Notes: generated by a model not told the origin, from the sequence alone. Positions 47,054 to 59,303 are shown, counted from the stretch's first letter. The stretch: 64,000 nt of DNA from Suillus spraguei (GCA_016800925.1 JABCPU010000040.1:1-64000), one strand, 5' to 3'. Made by a program: numbers and translations.

Positions 47054-50000
47054 CTAGAACTCTTCATTGACATCGACGCGGTTATCATAAGGAGCGGTGA
47101 ATTCAGCCTGGGCTGTTGCGGAGATGTGACCTTGGCGGTATGTGCTCTTGAGCAATTCAAGAGCCTTGAATGTTGTTGGCTTCAAACAGCTGCGACACAC
47201 GGTCCCAGTAACACCGCCGCTCGAAAATGCTCTCTCAGACGCAACAGCTGATCCCTGAATGGCGAGGTAGTCCTTTGCAATGCGGGAAATAGTTGGGTAT
47301 TGTATAGAATGGTGCTTTAAAGTTTTTTGAATCATGTCAGTACGAAAGCAATACAAATAAAATAACGAGACGTACACCCCACCAAGCCACCACATTGTTG
47401 ACGTCCTCGAGCGGTGCATCTAGATAGTCCTCGAGTTCTTGACGAGGCCTTCGTGTGGTTGCGTCATTCACGACACGCGATTTGACAGAGCTTCGCATCC
47501 AATTATGGCCATACGAGCCTTGGCGAGCAAGCGAGGGAGGTGCAGTAACAGACGGCTCTGCAGGAGCCTGCGAGGGAGTACTACTGCGATGATACATATC
47601 AAACTATGTAAGATTAGTATACAATTGACAGAAATGAGTGATGAGCGACGTACCGTGCTCTCGAGGCATTGCATGCCTTGTTTGAAAAAATGAGTGGTCC
47701 ATTTGTCTTTTGCGTACGCGACCTTGTAGTTGGGGTCCAGCGCTACACCAACAAGGTCAATGATGTTCAAAGGCATTAGAATAGATACGAGATACATACC
47801 GAGACAAATGAAATATACATCTGTGTCGTCAGTCTTACTATACCACTTGCGGAGATTAGTGACACCAGCTTCAATGGCCGTTGAGAAACGGGCAAATTTT
47901 GACGTGTTCGCCATGTTTTGCAAAGTGTCTTGAAGACATTCGAGCACTGGAATGGTTCTCCATACGGTTGGTTCACGTGTGGCAGAGAAGCTCTGTTGAG
48001 CATCTGCCGGCTCCTTGGTGTGCGGTGTGCAGCACATAAGCATAATTGCAGAAGGTAGAGAGAAATGACTTACCTGGAGGACTTCACGGATCAACTCCAA
48101 CTCTGCCCACTCGTGTGCTGAAAGCCTGAAATCCGCGTATGATTTTCCCTTCAGATTTGGGACCTCGTCGCTGTCATCAGCGAGCTGGATGAATCTGTTT
48201 ACTCCCTAATAATCAAGTCAGTAATGTGTTCATGTAGTCGGTAGTAGACAACTTACTTTGCGCAATTTAAAAAAACGCTCCAACATATTAAAAAGAGATG
48301 CCCAACGTGTGCGGACCCATTTCAAAAGCTCCAATGGGGGCTCGTTCACTCCTTGCAGCACTTTTGAAGGAAGACACAAGCTTGAGGAGACTTCCGGACC
48401 TAAACAAAGGTCTCGTGTCAGTACTATACAATAGCAGATAGATCATTAAAGAGCTTACCTGCGCTACAAATGCAAGCGCCTTGCCAATAGTGTCACCAAC
48501 GTCAAATTCAACACTTTCCTCGCCATCCTCATCCTCGTCTTCAGCTTGAGCTGCCTTCTTGTGCAAGATGCTTGCCGGTGTAGGAGCCACTTCTTCAATG
48601 AAGTGTTTTGCAACTAAGTGGAGTGCGTGCTCCATACAACTGAATATTCATCAGTAATCTCAACTTCAGTACTTAATGAACGAACTTACCGTACTCGATG
48701 CTCAATTGGTTTCCACTCCACTCCGAAAGGGTCAATAGAGGTCGCGACCATCTCAATGGCAGTATCGTTATTTGATGCGTTATCAGCCGTGAACCACCCG
48801 AGCTTCGTGCGGATGTCGTATTTGTTGATGTTCTCGATCAAAATCTTCCCGATGTTCGCGCCACTGTGATTGCCGTGAATGGGTGCGAACGCGAGCTGCT
48901 CCACCTTGAGTTCCCACTCATGAGGGTTTTCGGCTGGAGAATCTATGTAATGCGCTGTAATTGACAGAAAAGGGTGACCAGGAAAAGACGTCCAAGAGTC
49001 GAATGTCATGGAAATTTTGCTATCGACACGGCTGAGCTTCTCTTTCATGCGCTCGACTGCCAGCTTTGCACGTTCGAGTATTTCATCCCGAGTTTTGGTA
49101 CGGTGGGGAATGTCTCGGTCTGAAAGTGATGGCCAGAGATATTGAAGTAGGCGGCGGAAGGGTCCTTTATCTACAAGTTGAAAGGCCTATAATGTTGTAT
49201 GAGTGTCTTAAAATATATCAAAAATGAGAGTCGCTCACCTCATCTTCGGCAACAATGAGTTCGACAATATAATCCATGAGTCCAGCCTTTGTGAATGCAG
49301 GAATCTTGGGAGTAAGTGAGGTGTCCAAGGTAGCCTGCAGCACGTCTGCTTTGCAGTTACGAGGGATTGCACGATCGTGCATTGTGAGACCCCGTTGTTC
49401 ACAGCGGTCCTTGTAGATAGGGTAATGGCACTTGGGATTCCGTGCAATGTGCGTGCGTCGAGTCGAAATACCCCCTTAAAAAAGCACTGGTGAAGCGGAA
49501 CATTGTTAGCCTTGCATACCTCACGCCACCACCCATTTTCACACTCCTGGGTGTGGGGGTTAACATGATCTTTCTCAAAGTAAAGATCGTGGTCAAATCG
49601 GCACTGCGTTCGACCTTCTTGAGGGATTTACGGTCTTCACGATCCTGGTCACCAAGCTTCTTCGTCTTTTGGTAAGCTTCCTCGTTCTCATTCTCATCGT
49701 CTTCCTCGTCATCTGTAAAATCCTCAAGTGGAGGGGCTTCTTCTTCGGCATTGTATTCATCACTGTCGTTGTCGTCACGCTCTTCATTCCTGGTGCGCAT
49801 GAGTGCTTTCTTGGGTGCGGGGGCAGGAGGTCCTACAGCTGACCATTTGGCTGGGATACTGCTGGCAGTCTCCCGGATCTTCTCTGTAGGCTTGACAGCG
49901 CGGCCTGAACGACGAATGAATGAATTGAGAGTGCCTTTGGATGGAGGAGGGGGAGGGAGGATGGTAGTGTCATCATCTGGGTCGTGTATCCACTCCATCT

Positions 50001-50058
50001 CTTCAGCGCTTTTCAACGAACCGTCAGGACGACGGGCTGGTGCAGACGACTCGAACAT
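47054..50058 (-). pseudogene. hAT transposase with BED-like finger, frameshifted
   Basis: The ATG at 50058 starts an acidic, disordered N-terminus. A BED-like finger region follows (CENGWWREVCKANNVPLHQC ... ISTRRTHIARNPKCHYP). The catalytic part shows MTFDSWTSFPGHPFLSITAHY (first Asp), GWFTADNASNNDTAIEM (second Asp), EHRVR..CMEHALHLVAKHF, and the C-terminal dimerisation segment YPTISRIAKDYLAIQGSAV ASERAFSSGG with the final Glu. Introns of about 55 bases explain several breaks (for example 47752-47807). Frame changes at about 49600 and at a T6/G5 run near 49475 do not fit introns and should disable it. Confidence 0.82.
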
Positions 50059-50454
50059 AGTTACAGCAGGGAGTGCAAATGTTGAACCTATACCACAAGT
50101 GAATATATATATCTCAAACTAAATAAAAAAATGTTGCGCACCTTCAAGTTCCAAAATGACAATCCATTGTGCAAACTTGGTGGAAAACCCAGGAATCACC
50201 ACAGTAGTAGGTATATTCTGAATGAAAAAACATTAGAAGTTAGCAACTTATCAACATGAGAGACGGTGAACATAGTACCGGTGCTTCGAGTCATTGCATA
50301 GCTGAAAAAGTACCCTTGTTGCTTGTGCAATGTGGGGAATGCTACTGTCAAAAGAAGAGAAGGAACAGAAGTTGGTGAGCGCACTACTTAAACTGACAGG
50401 AAGCCTCACGAAAAACACGCAGCTGGAATTGTGCACATGGTGCAGGTTCGGACC

Positions 50455-50474
50455 GGTTCGGACGCGTCCGAACC
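50455..50474. repeat. 20-bp perfect palindrome in hAT subterminal region
   Basis: GGTTCGGACGCGTCCGAACC is its own reverse complement. It lies among other GGTTCGG/CCGAACC copies (about 50445, 50511, 50520, 50553, 50580, 50598), as in subterminal transposase-binding repeats of hAT elements. Confidence 0.9.
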
Positions 50475-50563
50475 AGTCCGCATTTTTCAGTGACGACATC
50501 GAACCCCGAACCTGTTAGGGGGTTCGGTCCAGGAGAGAGACCAAACCTGTGACCGAACCACTG

Positions 50564-51419
50564 GTCCAGTCTGGATGGGTTCAGGTTCGAACCATGGTTC
50601 GGGACCGGGACTGCGGCAGCACTATTGCATCCACGAGACGAGTATATGCAGATGGAAAAAAGGGCCGTCTGCGTCGCACAAGGAAAGTCATACCCGACCC
50701 ACTGCCTTCACCAGCCATTGTGACTGCAGACTCTGTTCCTAATGATCTATTATCAGAGTCTGAGCAGCCGGAAACTCGGGAAAAAGATACCAGTGATGAT
50801 GAGAACTCGCTTGAGCACATTGCATCTGTCCTCGTACGGCGCTCCTTAGAAGACGATGATGCCACAAATGATAGTTCCTGTGTTCAATGACATCCCCCTT
50901 CAACAACTTTTCAACTTCGGAGATGAGAGCTGTGTAAAATTGACAGAAGTATTTTTGATAAGATCAATATTCAAGTTTTACGAGTTAGTCGACATAAAAC
51001 ATTCGATGACGTCAGGCTGATGACGGTCAGTGTATCTCTAGCCAATGATATCGCATTCTTCCAGCTTAGTAAGCTTGGGGGAAAAGCTAACCGCCGCTGA
51101 CAGTCTGGCACCAGCATGTACACTGCTCAGGGGTATGCGCCCCACGAACCTGTAATACTTGAGTCGTTTCCTTCGAGTATCTTTGAACCTCAAGGCTGAT
51201 GCGGTGACAGTAGCAGTAGAGTCTATTAAAATTCGCATAGATTAGGTTAGCCCTTTTAGCGATAATAAATATGGGATTCCAGTGAGTATTCACTTACTAT
51301 CCACATTACTGATCTGCATCAGACAGGGTTGTATTGCCTCCGTGTGATCCTGACCCTCAACTGTGTTGGACAACCAATATAATCACATTCGCTCCCGCAT
51401 TACCAACGATAAAATAGAC
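50564..51419. other. no confident gene; left flank of 7TM copy D
   Basis: An acidic frame (50549-50890, ending EHIASVLVRRSLEDDDATND) is unrecognised and overlaps the transposon end. From about 51060 the sequence aligns with the flank of copy B (CTCAGGGGTATGCGCC; GTCTATTAA; CCTTTTAGCGATAAT). Confidence 0.35.
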
Positions 51420-51800
51420 TAGATTGTCATTCGTTCTTGTTATTAAGGCACAGATCGGCGTACCCAGCAGGGTGAGTGGTACTTACTTGCTCGTGACTGT
51501 GATGTGCACTGCATGGGACGACTCGGAGTCTGAAAAACGCACCAGAAGAACGTAATGAACGGTATGCATGCGGAGCATCATATGTTAAGGTCCAGCATAA
51601 CAAACAGCTAGTTCATAATTCAGCTACGAGGAGTTTAAAACTGATGTTTCAGTGTCTTTGGAAGTTCAGGCTACTATATACGCTTGAGGTTAATCCATTC
51701 TCTCCATCCCACGTCAAAGTATTCATGGCACGTTGCACTGTAGATGATCAATATATCAACTTTCTGTCGCCTTTATCACTTCACGTAAAAGGGTCTCTAC
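51420..51800 (+). repeat. conserved block upstream of 7TM copy D
   Basis: The fourth copy of the upstream block, more diverged than B and C, with small insertions (for example CTACTATATACGCT). Confidence 0.7.
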
Positions 51801-51980
51801 TCAGATCAGTGTTGCGGTGGTATATTCTTTTCCCCGTCGGGTGAAAACACTGTTCCGACTACCATATATGATCGCTTCCTCTTCTCCAGGGTTAACTACC
51901 CTGCTGATCATTCTCACCGCCAGTCCCAGATATTAGAACACATCTTCCCGACATCCCCTCATCCTTCCAAATTTTGGGAC

Positions 51981-53252
51981 ATGTCGTCCTATACCCCACA
52001 GACAAATTTGCCGCTTGAACGGTCTCGCCTTGTTGGAATGATTTTGGGCGGTGTATCCTACGGTGCGTCTTCGGCCTACACACGATGATTTGGTAGTTGA
52101 GCATCTGTACCATAATAGGTGTATACCTTCTCCTTACTGTGCAAGCGTTGATTGCTCTCATGCAACGGCCCAGACACGGGCAGAAAATTGCAAATAATCG
52201 TCTCACGCTCATTTGTTACACCCTCATCACGTTCTCGCTTGGGACGATAGACTTTGCTGGCAATATAAAATATACGGAGATGATTTGGATAGACCTTCGT
52301 GATGCACCTGGTGGTCCCGTCGCGCTGATTAAGAACATAATGCATTACCGTATCAACTTTATGGCAATATGTTGGTAAGCACCTTTGCCTACCCATCTAC
52401 ACACAGCGTTGATGATTTAAATCTAGTGGTTACGTCGCGGAGTGGTTAATGCAAGCACTGCTTGTGAGCTGGGTTGTTTACCGTATGTGCAAGCCTGATG
52501 CTTGAAATATTCAGCTTTACCGATGTTTTGTGATATGGAATTGGGCGAGACCCGTTATGATCCCCATGGTCGCCATCTATATTGGCATGATTGGTGCAGT
52601 TGCATTGTTCACAAAATGGTCGTAGTACTGATATCTTGAGCAGTAGCAGCTATCGTAGTCTTGATCCAGGCAGGTGCCGGGAATGTATTTTACAGTATCA
52701 ACGCCGCACTTGCGTACCTCACCTTCCAAGTGGCGCACACCATTCTTTATACCATTCTCGTAGCGAAGCGTTTGCTCTCTCTACGAGGCCAGATGCGGCA
52801 GGCGTTGGGTGAATATGATTCTAGTACCTATGATACCATCATCCTCATGGTCGTCGAGTCCGCCATGGCATACAGTCTCTTCATCATTATCTTCATAATT
52901 GGATTTGCTATTCATTCAGACCCTGTATCCACGCTATGCTTCTTATCCATTATCCAAGTTCAAGTAAGCGGGTAGAAACGTGAGTTATCTATGTCTCTGA
53001 CACTAACTTCTTTTGTTTCAAAAATAGGGCATTACACAATTGTTCATCATCATACGTGTGGCACGGGGGAGGGCAGTTACACGTGCTTGGTCGACCAGAA
53101 CTACTCCAGCAGCACCTACGGCTCTAGTATTCGTAGGGACTACATCGATACCAGCAGAAGGAATAGATGTGGGCCAAGCAACTAGGCCAGACCAGGACAG
53201 TGTTAGTGAGTTGGATTTGATTTCGGCGAAGTTGGCGGAGGTAATTGTATAG
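51981..53252 (+). CDS. seven-transmembrane protein copy D
   Basis: The ATG at 51981 gives the shared six-exon model: SRLVGMILGGVSYG | VYLLLTVQALIALMQRP...FMAICC | GYVAEWLMQALL | LYRCFVIWNWARPVMIPMVAIYIGMIG | AAIVVLIQAGAGNVFY...SDPVSTLCFLSIIQVQ | GITQLFIIIRVARGRAVTRA and tail. Every intron has GT..AG ends and keeps phase; TACTGAT in the fourth serves as branch site. About 330 residues, no defects. It is separated from copies A-C by the hAT element but in the same orientation, so the array was probably continuous before that insertion. Confidence 0.72.
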
Positions 53253-53842
53253 CGTGCCGTGCTTTATTCCTCGAGTTTTTAGTTGTCTTCTTCATTTGCG
53301 TTACAACTTCTTTGTAATTTTATGGTTGTTCTCGGTCTCAGTTCATTACAACTTTGCTATGATATGCGGTAGATACAGTACTGTCCATAGGCACATCACA
53401 TCTGTTGTAAAATATATTTAACAAGGAGATTCGGGGTGCAGAGTTAGTTGAAAATTTTGCGACGGTGTGTATGAGCCGTGGGATGAACCATGTGATCGTG
53501 TTCGTACACCTACCTCTCGGCGAGGAGAGAAAAGATGATCCGGGAAAGTATCGTACCGATCGCTAGATGGCCTGAGCGTCTAGTCAGTCAGAAGTCTGGT
53601 CAACAATCAGATGCATCTCGAGATGGATAGAGATGGACACAAAATAATGATAGTTCGCATGAAAACCCACACTTTCCTCCACCTCTCCAGTTTAGCCAAC
53701 GCCCTCTTCAATAGAGCTTGTCTGAGCCGGGATACGGATTATAAGTCCTACAAAATTTGAGGTAATATAGAACGCGGCTGTAAGCAATTCTTGCATCTAT
53801 CGTCTCAACATCGTGAAGATAAAAATGCTTCATACACGTCTA
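53253..53842. other. intergenic between 7TM copy D and LINE
   Basis: No gene seen. The 590 bases end at the LINE target site. Confidence 0.4.
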
Positions 53843-56512
53843 TGAACATTGTATATATTGCTTCTTGGGCCAGTACCAAGTGGCACCCCGGAAAGGACCC
53901 CGAAAACCAGCTCTCAACATCGCGCTCAACAGCGCCAACGTCGCTCAACGGCGACCTGCCGACCACATCGGCCACCACCAACCTCCTCAAACCCAACCCA
54001 CTAATAACTTCACATACTAAATCTCACTAATAGAATCAACACAATGGCACGAGGCAGCACCCCAACACCTCCACCACTCTCGGCTCCCATAACAAGAAGG
54101 AACAAAGCCACGTACAGTAAAGCCCTACTAACACCCAGCAGAACCATGAAACAACACATAGATGGTGCAGACATCAGAACCGACATCTCCACGATCCCAG
54201 CAGCAAGAAAGTTCCTCAGCACCAACAGCCTGATCCTATCCACCGGTGGTGGCACCCTTGAGAACTTAACACTTGCCATATTCGAACTAAGCCTATGGTT
54301 TTCGGTGTTCTCTCGAACACACTGGACCCATCTCGGACCATCCAGACACCACATGTACAATGTATATAATCTGTGCGACCACAACAATGACATCCATTTC
54401 ATGGAAAGACACATGAATACTGAACATAATGTATGACAGAACTGCAATCGAAATCGTGCTGAAGGCGCGGCAAATGAGGCAGAGCACATAATTTGGATGG
54501 GGGACTTCAACCGCCATCACTCCATGTGGGAACTAACTAGTAACACACATCTCTTTACAGCAGAAAACTTGAATGCAGCAGGCACCCTAATCAACCTCCT
54601 AGCCCTGTACAACCTAATCCAAGTCCTCCCAGCGGGTACTGCCACCCTCGAAGCCTCCAACACCAAGAATCAAATGTGCCCTGACAACGAATTCTGCTCC
54701 AAAGCCCTCAAAAATGCATTTACCCAATGCAAAGTCAAGTATCACCTCTGCCCCATTAACACTGACCATTATCCCATCATCAGCTGCCTAGATCTCCAAC
54801 TCGAATGCACGAACTTACTCCCACACTTGAACTACAGAGAAGCTGATTGGGACATAGTAAATGAAGCCCTCACCACTCGACTCGACACAATCGACCAACC
54901 TACAGAACTCACTGACCAGAAACAGTTCAAGACAGCCCTATCGACCCTAACAAAAGCCATAGCGGACACAGTAGAAGAGAAAGTGCCTAAGGTCAAGCCC
55001 TCACCATACTCGAAGCGATGGTGGTTGAAAGACCTGGACCAAGAACTGAAAAACGTCCATAAACTTGGCAAGAAATCAAGGAATAAACTAACCCAGCGCA
55101 ACCACCCTGCCCACAAGGAATATTGCATAGCGCGCAACCAGTTCTTGGAAAGCATTAAGAAGGCTAAGGACTCTCACCGGAACGAGTAGTTAGAAACGAT
55201 AACTGAATCAGGCATTTGGAACTTCCACAGATATGCTATGGGCAACCCAGCAGAGCAAGTCCACTCAAGAATCATGACACTTCAAGACCCACAAGCTCCT
55301 GCCAAAGCCAATGCAAACACACAAGATAACTAAAGGAAAAGTCAGCTCCTGTACGAAACCTTCTTCCGACCAGCCCTGGAGAACGACTTTGTTGACCCAA
55401 ACTATGAATACAAACCCCCGATCTGCGAATTCCACCCAATAACTGACCAACAGATCCAATGAGCAATCGCCAAACTCACCCCACACAAAGCCCCAGGTCC
55501 CAATGGAATCAGCAACATAGTATTCATCAAGAGTGCCAGCCTACTCATCCCATATCTAGGACCCATATTTTGCGCCACCTTTCACCTCGGAATCTACCCA
55601 GACGAGTGGAAACAGTCATCAACAATTGTCCTCCACAAACCAGGACGTCCAGACTACTCAGTACCCAAAGCATATAGACCTATAACACTCCTCAATTCAA
55701 TGGCTAAAATTCTCTCATCATGTGTAGCAGACGATCTAACATATATCTCAGAACAGCACAACCTACTCCCGCCAATGCACTTTGGCAGATGCCCAGGCAG
55801 ATCCACCACTGACTCACTCCACCTACTAGCCAAGTTCGTCACAGACGCATGGGCCTCCAAGGACAACCATGTATCCATTCTTTTCCTGGATGTCAAAGCA
55901 GCCTTTCCAAGTGTAATCGTCAACAAGCTACTCCACAACCTCAAGAAAGTGTGAATACCTCAAGAATACATAGACTGGCTCAACTGAAGACTGTCCAACC
56001 AGAAAACGATGCTATCCTTCGACAACTTCAAATCTGCCCCCTTCAATGTTCTAAATAGCATAGATCAAGGATGCCTGCTAAGTCCCCTTGCCTTCATATT
56101 CTACAACACGGATCTACTGAGAATACCAGACCCAAAACCACACCAAGGAGAAATGGGACTGGGATTCATAGATGATATAGCCCTACTAGCGCATGCAAGA
56201 ACATACAAGGAAGCCAACAACAAACTCAAGAATATGATGGAAAAGCCAAACGGTGCCCTGGACTGGAGCCGAGAGCACAACACCAAATTCGAGCTGGACA
56301 AGACAGCACTGGTGTGCCTATCGAGAAAACGCATCGCAGATGAGGACAACCCCGGGAAATCAAAACCAGCACACCAACCCTCAATCACAATAGGTAACCA
56401 TGTAATCTGCCCATCTCGCTCACACAAATTCTTAAGTGTAATCATTGACGATGAACTCTGATTCAAGGAACACGCAGCATATGCCCTCACGAAAGGCATG
56501 AAGTACACGATG

Positions 56513-57517
56513 TGTTACAGTCGTACGTACCCCTATTCATTTTTCTCATCTCTTTTACTTTGTATATTACGTGACATGACTCTGACTTGTATGCTCAACG
56601 CATCTGTACTATAGTTGCCTTCCTGCTTTGGATACGCACTTATATTCTCACACCTTTCTTGGTCCATGCGCACATATTGGCTTATTTAAGTACATTGTAC
56701 TATGCTTGTATACTTTACTTTAATCTTACTGGGTTTTACCTAGAATATCCTTCGCTTAGGTCTCCAACCTAAGTCATCTGAATCGTCTCTACATCAGGAA
56801 ATTCACACATTCCTTGACGTGCCCTTATGCGGACTTATTTACACTTAACTGCCTTGGTGAAATTGAATCTACTTGTCCAAAATTTCAATGTGAATGAATT
56901 CAGAAAAAAAAAGTTGAGATATATTAATATACATGTTTTATTGTATTTCGCACTCAAAAAATATAAGATATGCCAGGTGAATGATGTGAGAGAGAGCAAA
57001 CAAGTTTTGAGATAAGTGAGTTAAGCTGATTAAGCATGTTAAGGAATGTGTGAATTTCCTGATGTTCCTTAACATGCTTAATCAGCTTAACTCACTTATC
57101 TCAAAACTTGTTTGCTCTCTCTCACATCATTCACCTGGCATATCTTATATTTTTTGAGTGCGAAATACAATAAAACATGTATATTAATATATCTCAACTT
57201 TTTTTTTTCTGAATTCATTCACATTGAAATTTTGGACAAGTAGATTCAATTTCACCAAGGCAGTTAAGTGTAAATAAGTCCGCATAAGGGCACGTCAAGG
57301 AATGTGTGAATTTCCTGATGTAAGCCTAAGCACTCCTTAGTCTTAGTCTCTATTCTACCAATCATCTTAGAGTCGCAACTCTTTGACTGAACCCTTTATC
57401 CTACTTGGAATCCTTCCTGAGTAGCAGTCCTCATTCTCTTTTGAACGTAGTCAAATTTCCCAGCAGACCGTCTGTGTCTTATCACTGTCGCTGGTGATGC
57501 CACCCCAGTTCGTAACA
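56513..57517. mobile_element. solo LTR in the LINE, TSD CGATG, carrying a foldback element
   Basis: It begins TGTTAC and ends GTAACA and is flanked by CGATG at 56508-56512 and 57518-57522. It is the same LTR family and orientation of sequence as 1988-2461, in the plus reading. Removing the 529-bp foldback element and one TA leaves 474 bases, exactly the length of the other copy. It interrupts ORF2 after the RT domain. Confidence 0.93.
56792..57320. mobile_element. 529-bp foldback (snap-back) MITE, TA duplication
   Basis: Arms 56792-57046 and 57065-57320 are reverse complements over 255 bases; the only difference noticed is an A9 versus T10 run. The 18-base centre repeats the element's own end. 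TA flanks both sides (56790-56791, 57321-57322), while the empty LTR copy at 2.26 kb has a single TA there. The left part alone (56792-57064) is a 273-bp unit with 24-bp perfect terminal inverted repeats (CATCAGGAAATTCACACATT...), a typical Tc1/mariner-type MITE. The element is a tail-to-tail near-dimer of that unit. Confidence 0.95.
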
Positions 57518-59303
57518 CGATGACGTGTCAATGGATGATCAGAATGACGAAGGGGATGAAAGGAAGATGGATGAGGAAGCTATACAAAGGAGTAGTCATC
57601 CCAAAAATGCTATATGCCACTGACATTTGGTGCACAGATCTCATCTCAAAAGGACAAGGCAAGTCCAGAGGCAGAGGAGCAAGAGGTTTTGCGTCGCAGA
57701 TGGCCAGAGTACATAGAATGGCAGCTATTCTAATCACTGGGGCAATGCGCTCCACAGCTTCAGACCTACTTGACGCACACGCTAATATCCTCCCGTTCCA
57801 ACAGATTCTTCGAAGCAACTGCCACCGCGCCACATTAAGACTAGCCACCCTACACGAAGATCACCCGCTGTACAAAGGAATCGAATCAGCCCACCACTAT
57901 GTAGCAAAATGTAACTACACCAAGCAGAAACGGTACCCCTCCCCAATCCACAAACTCTTCCGTGAGTTCGAAATCAACCCAACTGTCACCGAGAAGATTC
58001 TCCCAGTACGCCACTACCCCAAGTGGACTCCAGACATCGAGACGCGAATAGCGGAAACGAAGGAAAAGGCAGTGGAAGAGGACGCGAGAGCAGACGAAGA
58101 GCTGAGAGCATACTCGGACGGATCAGCAATAGACAGTGGAGTAGGAGGAGCTGCGGTACTGATGGAAGGGGAGAGAAGAATAAGGGAGAGCAGGTTTTAC
58201 CTGGGAAAAGTGGAGGAACACACGGTATACGAAGGAGAAGTGGTGGGGATGATCCTCACGGCAGAACTGCTGAAAGAGGAGATGAAGGAGAGAGGAGGGA
58301 GAAGGACAATGGCGCTAGGCGTAGACAACCAAGCGGCAATCAGAGCGACCAACGCTTTCCAATCAAAACCCAGACATTACCTGATGGATAAACTTCACGA
58401 CGACCTCCGCTCCCTTTTCCCATCAGAAGGTGACGGAAAATTAATCATCAGATGGACGGCAGGCCATGTCGGCATCCCTGGAAACAAACAAGCAGACGAG
58501 CAGGCAAAGAGAGCGGCAAGGGGAGAAACGTCAGACACCCATCTACTCCCCTCCTGCCTCCGATCAACAGCCAACACACCAGCCACCCTCCCAATAAGTA
58601 AATCCGCCATCAAGCAGACCTTCCAGAAATCAATCAACGAAGAAGCAAGAACCGTCCAACGCAGCTCACCTCACAGCATAAAGTTCAAAGAGATTGACCC
58701 TTCATTCCCATCCAACCGCTTTGCAAAGTTGGCAGACGAGTACCCTAGAAAGCACGCGGCCCTGCTCATACAGCTCCGCACAGGCCACATCCCACTGAAC
58801 AAACACCTCCATAGAATCTCGAAATCACCCACTCCGCTATGCCCCTCCTGCGAAGAACGAGAAGAGTCAGTGCACCACTTTCTATTATCATGCCCAACAC
58901 ACGCACGACAAAGAGCAATCCTGCAAGCAGTACTGGGAACACGCGCACACAATCTCAAAGACCTATTAAACGGAGAAGAAAGCATCAAGGAAGTCCTCAA
59001 GTATGTCGCACGCACCAAACGGTTGTCCAACACCTTCAGAGACGTCAACCCCCCAGAAAAAAAGTAAAACCCCCATACGATGCGCTAAGTGCTTAGCCAT
59101 CCCTCCCGCACATGCCTTCAGACGGCATAAACGTTCTCGCACCAGCTTGAACCAGGATTTCAGTTCTCAAACAATAGATTCAAACATAAACGTACAATAG
59201 AGTAATTACAGCGCATGTACTGTCTATCATAGGGCCCTGCCCCAACGGACAATAAACAAGGATTAAAAAAATAAAAATAAAAATAAAAAATGAACATTGT
59301 ATA

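Larger units (their letters stand above)
47054..50563 (-). mobile_element. degraded hAT DNA transposon
   Basis: It carries a hAT transposase and, on its upstream side (50.44-50.61 kb), a cluster of GGTTCGG/CCGAACC motifs ending CCGAACCACTG at 50553-50563. Read outward-in this is CAGTGGTTCGG, a plausible hAT terminus. No partner terminus was seen beyond 47.05 kb, so the other end is lost or diverged and the 8-bp duplication cannot be set. The element separates 7TM copies C and D. Confidence 0.7.
54044..59067 (+). pseudogene. LINE ORF2: endonuclease-RT-RNase H
   Basis: One frame runs from ATG 54044 to 59067 when the 1,010 bases of LTR plus duplication are skipped (about 1,338 codons). Motifs: GDFNRHHSMWE of the APE-type endonuclease (54500), PHKAPGPNGISNIVF and KAYRPITLLNS of RT, SILFLDVKAAFPSV, GFIDDIALLAHA (RT catalytic pair, about 56165), then RNase H YSDGSA (Asp 58117), YEGEVVGM, VDNQAAIRA, WTAGHVGIPGNKQADEQA, and CPSC...HHFLLSC near 58843-58890. 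The N-terminal half of the endonuclease seems deleted (HWTHLGPSRHHMYNVYN joins two distant motifs). In-frame stops occur at about 54434, 55187, 55331, 55459, 55952, 55986 and 56459. At least three are TGA where Arg is usual. Confidence 0.9.
53856..59290 (+). mobile_element. LINE retrotransposon (Tad/I-like), 13-bp TSD
   Basis: The 13-mer TGAACATTGTATA occurs at 53843-53855 and again at 59291-59303 directly after an A-rich tail of AAATA repeats (59265-59290), which fixes both ends. It contains endonuclease, reverse transcriptase, RNase H and a CCHC-like C-terminal motif. A solo LTR (56513-57517) is nested in it. Without that insertion and its 5-bp duplication the LINE is about 4.4 kb, so ORF1 is missing or 5'-truncated. 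Confidence 0.93.
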
